Shown: piece by piece, positions 5,536 to 7,582 of the stretch | Layout: every line of letters begins with the position of its first letter | Numbering within the stretch: the stretch's first letter is position 1 | Origin: JAKPQD01 sp029572965 | Lineage (GTDB): Bacteria; Bacteroidota; Bacteroidia; Bacteroidales; DTGW01 | Assembly (NCBI GenBank): GCA_035374585.1 | Contig: DAOSPF010000113.1 | Span: 1 to 7,582, forward strand | Direction of reading: 5' to 3' | Length of the DNA: 7,582 bases | Position numbers and translations under genes: made by a program | The notes under the pieces: model-generated | Told to the model about the DNA's origin: nothing | Database searches by the model: none | Seen by the model: only the letters and a program-made list of their open reading frames with translations

Positions 5536-7582
5536 ACAAACCCCATTTTTTGTAGGTGAGTATTCACTTTGCTTTCTAGTTCGGCAACTTCTGTGGTTTG
5601 CTGTGGCAACGTTGTTTCGTAGCGTTCTGCAAGTTCCTTTATACGCTGGGTGAGTCGTTGGCTAATGCGTTCCATTTCGGTTTTTACATCACGCTCCAAA
5701 ACGGTCATCCATTTGTCGTCTACCACCAGTTGCTTTATTTCGTCCTCGGTAAGGGTCTTATAGCGTTCAATTACCTTTTTATCGAGTTCGGCAAGGGCTT
5801 CTTTTATTTTTTTGTTAATAGCGGTTTGATCATCAATCAGTTTTAAATATGCTTTCAATACTTTAATTTCTTCGGCATTTTCAGTTTTCAATTTTGGTGT
5901 ATCAATTGCTTTCAATCGCTTTTGCACATTCCCTTTGTTTACCTTATCGGGAACATCGGCGAATAACCCTTCTTCGGTATTATGTTCTTCTTCCAGTTCG
6001 GAAATTTCTATTGCAATGGTTTCTTTTTCGGCTTCGAGAGTCGCAATGTATTGCGCCTCTACGCCGAAATAGCGGTCAATTACCAAAGATTTTGGTACCA
6101 GGTCGCAATCCCATTCGGTTACCGATTTGGTTTGCTTGGTAATGGTCAGTTCTGCTTTCCAGCCTTCAACCGAAAGGTAGTAGCAATCGTCCTGCATGAT
6201 GTCGTTCCAGTAGTTCATCAGGTGCTGGTACACATCGTATTTGTTCATCAGGGCTTTGCCTGTGTAGGTTGCCAGAATATCTTCCGAAATTCTAAAAACA
6301 AGTTCTTTTGGTTTAAAGCCTTTTACGAAGGCTTTCAGGATTTGGGTGTTTTTGGTTTTCCATGTTTCAAATACCTCGTCCATTTTTTTAGAGAATGTGG
6401 TAAATTCGGGATGGTTGAAAATGGTTTGTTTTATCTGATCTTTTTCAATTTTTAAATCGCTGTAATTTTCACGCTCTCTTGCATTGAAAAGTTCCGCTTT
6501 CAGTGAAGGGTACACTTCCCAATATTCGTTTAACGCTTCAATGTCGGCATTTGGTATTCCACCCAATAAATGAGCTTCAATATCCTGAATATCTTCGGTT
6601 TCCTGACTGTCAATATATCGGGGAATGTTCAGGTTGTAATCGTTTTTTGGGTCGCTTATTTCTTCAATGCTTACCAAACGACTGTATTTTGGCACATCGG
6701 TTTGTTTGGTAAAAACATCTACAATTTTATGAATATCCTGCTCACGCAAACGGTTTTTGTTGCCGTCTTTTATAAAGCCTTTGCTGGCATCAACCATGAA
6801 AATGTGTTTGCGTTCCTCGGCACCTTCCTTGTCGAGCACAATCACACAGGCAGGAATACCCGTGCCGAAAAAGAGGTTTGCAGGGAGTCCGATAATTCCT
6901 TTGATATATCCACGCTGAATTAAGCTTTTACGGATTTCGGCTTCGGCATTTCCACGAAACAAAACGCCATGAGGCAAAATACAAGCCCCTTTGCCTGTGC
7001 TTTTAAGCGATTTAAGTATATGCAGCAAAAAAGCATAATCGCCGTTTTTTTCGGGCGGCGTTTTATAAATGGTTTTACCTGTTTTTGCACTTTCTTCTTC
7101 GTCTTTTTCAAAGCGTCCGTATATATCATTCTGCGGGTCGAAACCATTTACCCAGTTTTTTGATGAAAAAGGCGGATTGGCTACCACATAATCGAAGGTT
7201 CTGAGATAACCGTCTTTGTTTTTAAAAAATGGGTCTGAAAGGGTACTTTGACCACGGTGTATTTCGTGTCCCTCAATACCGTGCAGAATCATGTTCATAC
7301 GAGCCAAAGCAGCCGTTGCCACATCTTTTTCCTGTCCGTAGATAGAACCTTTGCCATCGGCTTCGTCAATCACTTTTAAAAGCAGTGAACCCGAACCACA
7401 AGTGGGGTCATAAAAGGTTGTTGAGTTTTTAGGGTCGGTAATTCCTAAAACTTTTGCCAATACACGGCTTACTTCACTTGGAGTATAAAACTGCCCTTTA
7501 CTCTTACCACTTTCGGTGGCAAAGTTCTTCATCAGGTATTCAAAGGCATCGCCCAGAATATCATCGCCACCGGCACGGTTTT
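5526..7582 (-). CDS. hsdM: HsdM, type I restriction-modification DNA adenine methyltransferase subunit (N-terminus beyond the window)
   Basis: The methyltransferase subunit, which with HsdS transfers a methyl group from S-adenosylmethionine to adenine N6 in the target. The frame stays open to the right edge, giving 684 visible residues. A Met at 7532 is internal, because the codons before it read GGDDILGDAFEYL, the usual HsdM lead-in to MKNFATESGKSKGQFYTP. Numbered from that Met, motif I (SAM binding) is DPTCGSGSL (42-50) and catalytic motif IV is NPPF (119-122), preceded by FDYVVA. GDYAFLLHIL, ILPHGVLFRG and NLFFGTGIPACVIVLDK follow, and the fold ends near YNLNIPRYID (299-308). A long charged, helical C-terminal extension (about 310-668) has likely coiled coils at 490-515 and 560-660; such tails help bind HsdS. 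The N-terminal helical domain lies outside the window. The stop overlaps the ORF6N start by 10 bases. Both catalytic motifs are intact, so it should be active. Confidence 0.95.
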   Translation of the reverse strand, partial: NRAGGDDILGDAFEYLMKNFATESGKSKGQFYTPSEVSRVLAKVLGITDPKNSTTFYDPTCGSGSLLLKVIDEADGKGSIYGQEKDVATAALARMNMILHGIEGHEIHRGQSTLSDPFFKNKDGYLRTFDYVVANPPFSSKNWVNGFDPQNDIYGRFEKDEEESAKTGKTIYKTPPEKNGDYAFLLHILKSLKSTGKGACILPHGVLFRGNAEAEIRKSLIQRGYIKGIIGLPANLFFGTGIPACVIVLDKEGAEERKHIFMVDASKGFIKDGNKNRLREQDIHKIVDVFTKQTDVPKYSRLVSIEEISDPKNDYNLNIPRYIDSQETEDIQDIEAHLLGGIPNADIEALNEYWEVYPSLKAELFNARERENYSDLKIEKDQIKQTIFNHPEFTTFSKKMDEVFETWKTKNTQILKAFVKGFKPKELVFRISEDILATYTGKALMNKYDVYQHLMNYWNDIMQDDCYYLSVEGWKAELTITKQTKSVTEWDCDLVPKSLVIDRYFGVEAQYIATLEAEKETIAIEISELEEEHNTEEGLFADVPDKVNKGNVQKRLKAIDTPKLKTENAEEIKVLKAYLKLIDDQTAINKKIKEALAELDKKVIERYKTLTEDEIKQLVVDDKWMTVLERDVKTEMERISQRLTQRIKELAERYETTLPQQTTEVAELESKVNTHLQKMGFVWK

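Noticed and set aside
5982..6455. Plus-strand open frame of 157 codons
   Set aside because: It lies wholly antisense to the C-terminal extension of hsdM, whose frame is intact. Its translation is rich in Phe, Val and Leu, as expected from the complement of a Lys/Glu-rich coding sequence, and shows no recognisable domain.
6570..6923. Plus-strand open frame of 117 codons
   Set aside because: Antisense to the hsdM methyltransferase domain with hydrophobic low-information translation; a shadow of the real gene.
6920..7147. Minus-strand open frame of 75 codons in another frame inside hsdM
   Set aside because: Overlaps the catalytic region of hsdM out of frame; Lys-rich with no family resemblance.
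7530..7532. The Met at this position as the true start of hsdM
   Set aside because: The frame continues upstream to the window edge and encodes DILGDAFEYL, a conserved HsdM segment directly before this Met, so the gene starts beyond the window.
1..7582. BREX, DISARM, toxin-antitoxin or CRISPR system
   Set aside because: None of their marker genes (PglX/PglZ/BrxC, DrmA/B, Cas proteins, toxin pairs) or repeat arrays is present. The methyltransferase is a standard HsdM followed by HsdS.

Overview
The window holds one continuous minus-strand operon with no intergenic DNA. It is a type I restriction-modification locus that carries two insertions. In transcription order, from the right edge to the left, it reads: hsdM (5' end beyond the window), an ORF6N-domain gene with a PLD-like C-terminus, hsdS, mcrB, mcrC, then the first 123 codons of hsdR. 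All six reading frames are intact, and adjacent genes either overlap by 1-10 bases or are separated by 2 bases. The whole set therefore looks like one transcript with translational coupling. No RNA gene, insertion sequence, integrase, CRISPR array, terminator or convincing promoter is visible; the promoter and terminator must lie outside the window.

Organism: the DNA is AT-rich (in places about 15-25% GC by hand count, elsewhere near 50%). The ORF6N protein, the HsdM with a long C-terminal extension and the HsdR N-terminus resemble versions familiar from Bacteroidota (Bacteroidales/Flavobacteriia-like). This assignment comes from recalled family resemblance, not a search, and is moderate at best.

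Layout: 5526-7582 is hsdM (N6-adenine methyltransferase subunit). 4672-5535 is the ORF6N/PLD-like protein. 3497-4675 is hsdS (specificity subunit with two target-recognition domains). 1680-3497 is mcrB (AAA+ GTPase of a modification-dependent type IV restriction system). 367-1677 is mcrC (PD-(D/E)xK nuclease partner of McrB). 1-370 is the start of hsdR (restriction/translocation subunit).

How they may work together: HsdM and HsdS should form the sequence-specific methyltransferase, and with HsdR the restriction complex that attacks unmodified foreign DNA. McrB and McrC should form a GTP-driven nuclease that attacks DNA with particular modified bases. A phage that evades HsdR by modifying its DNA could then meet McrBC. 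Placing mcrBC inside the hsd operon, between hsdS and hsdR, ties the two layers to one expression unit. The ORF6N/PLD-like protein between hsdM and hsdS is the least understood member; a regulatory or accessory DNA-binding role is plausible but not shown. The most interesting points are the nested architecture, the unassigned N-terminal domain of McrB, a large insertion in its AAA+ core, and the HKD-like motif with Arg in place of Lys in the ORF6N protein.
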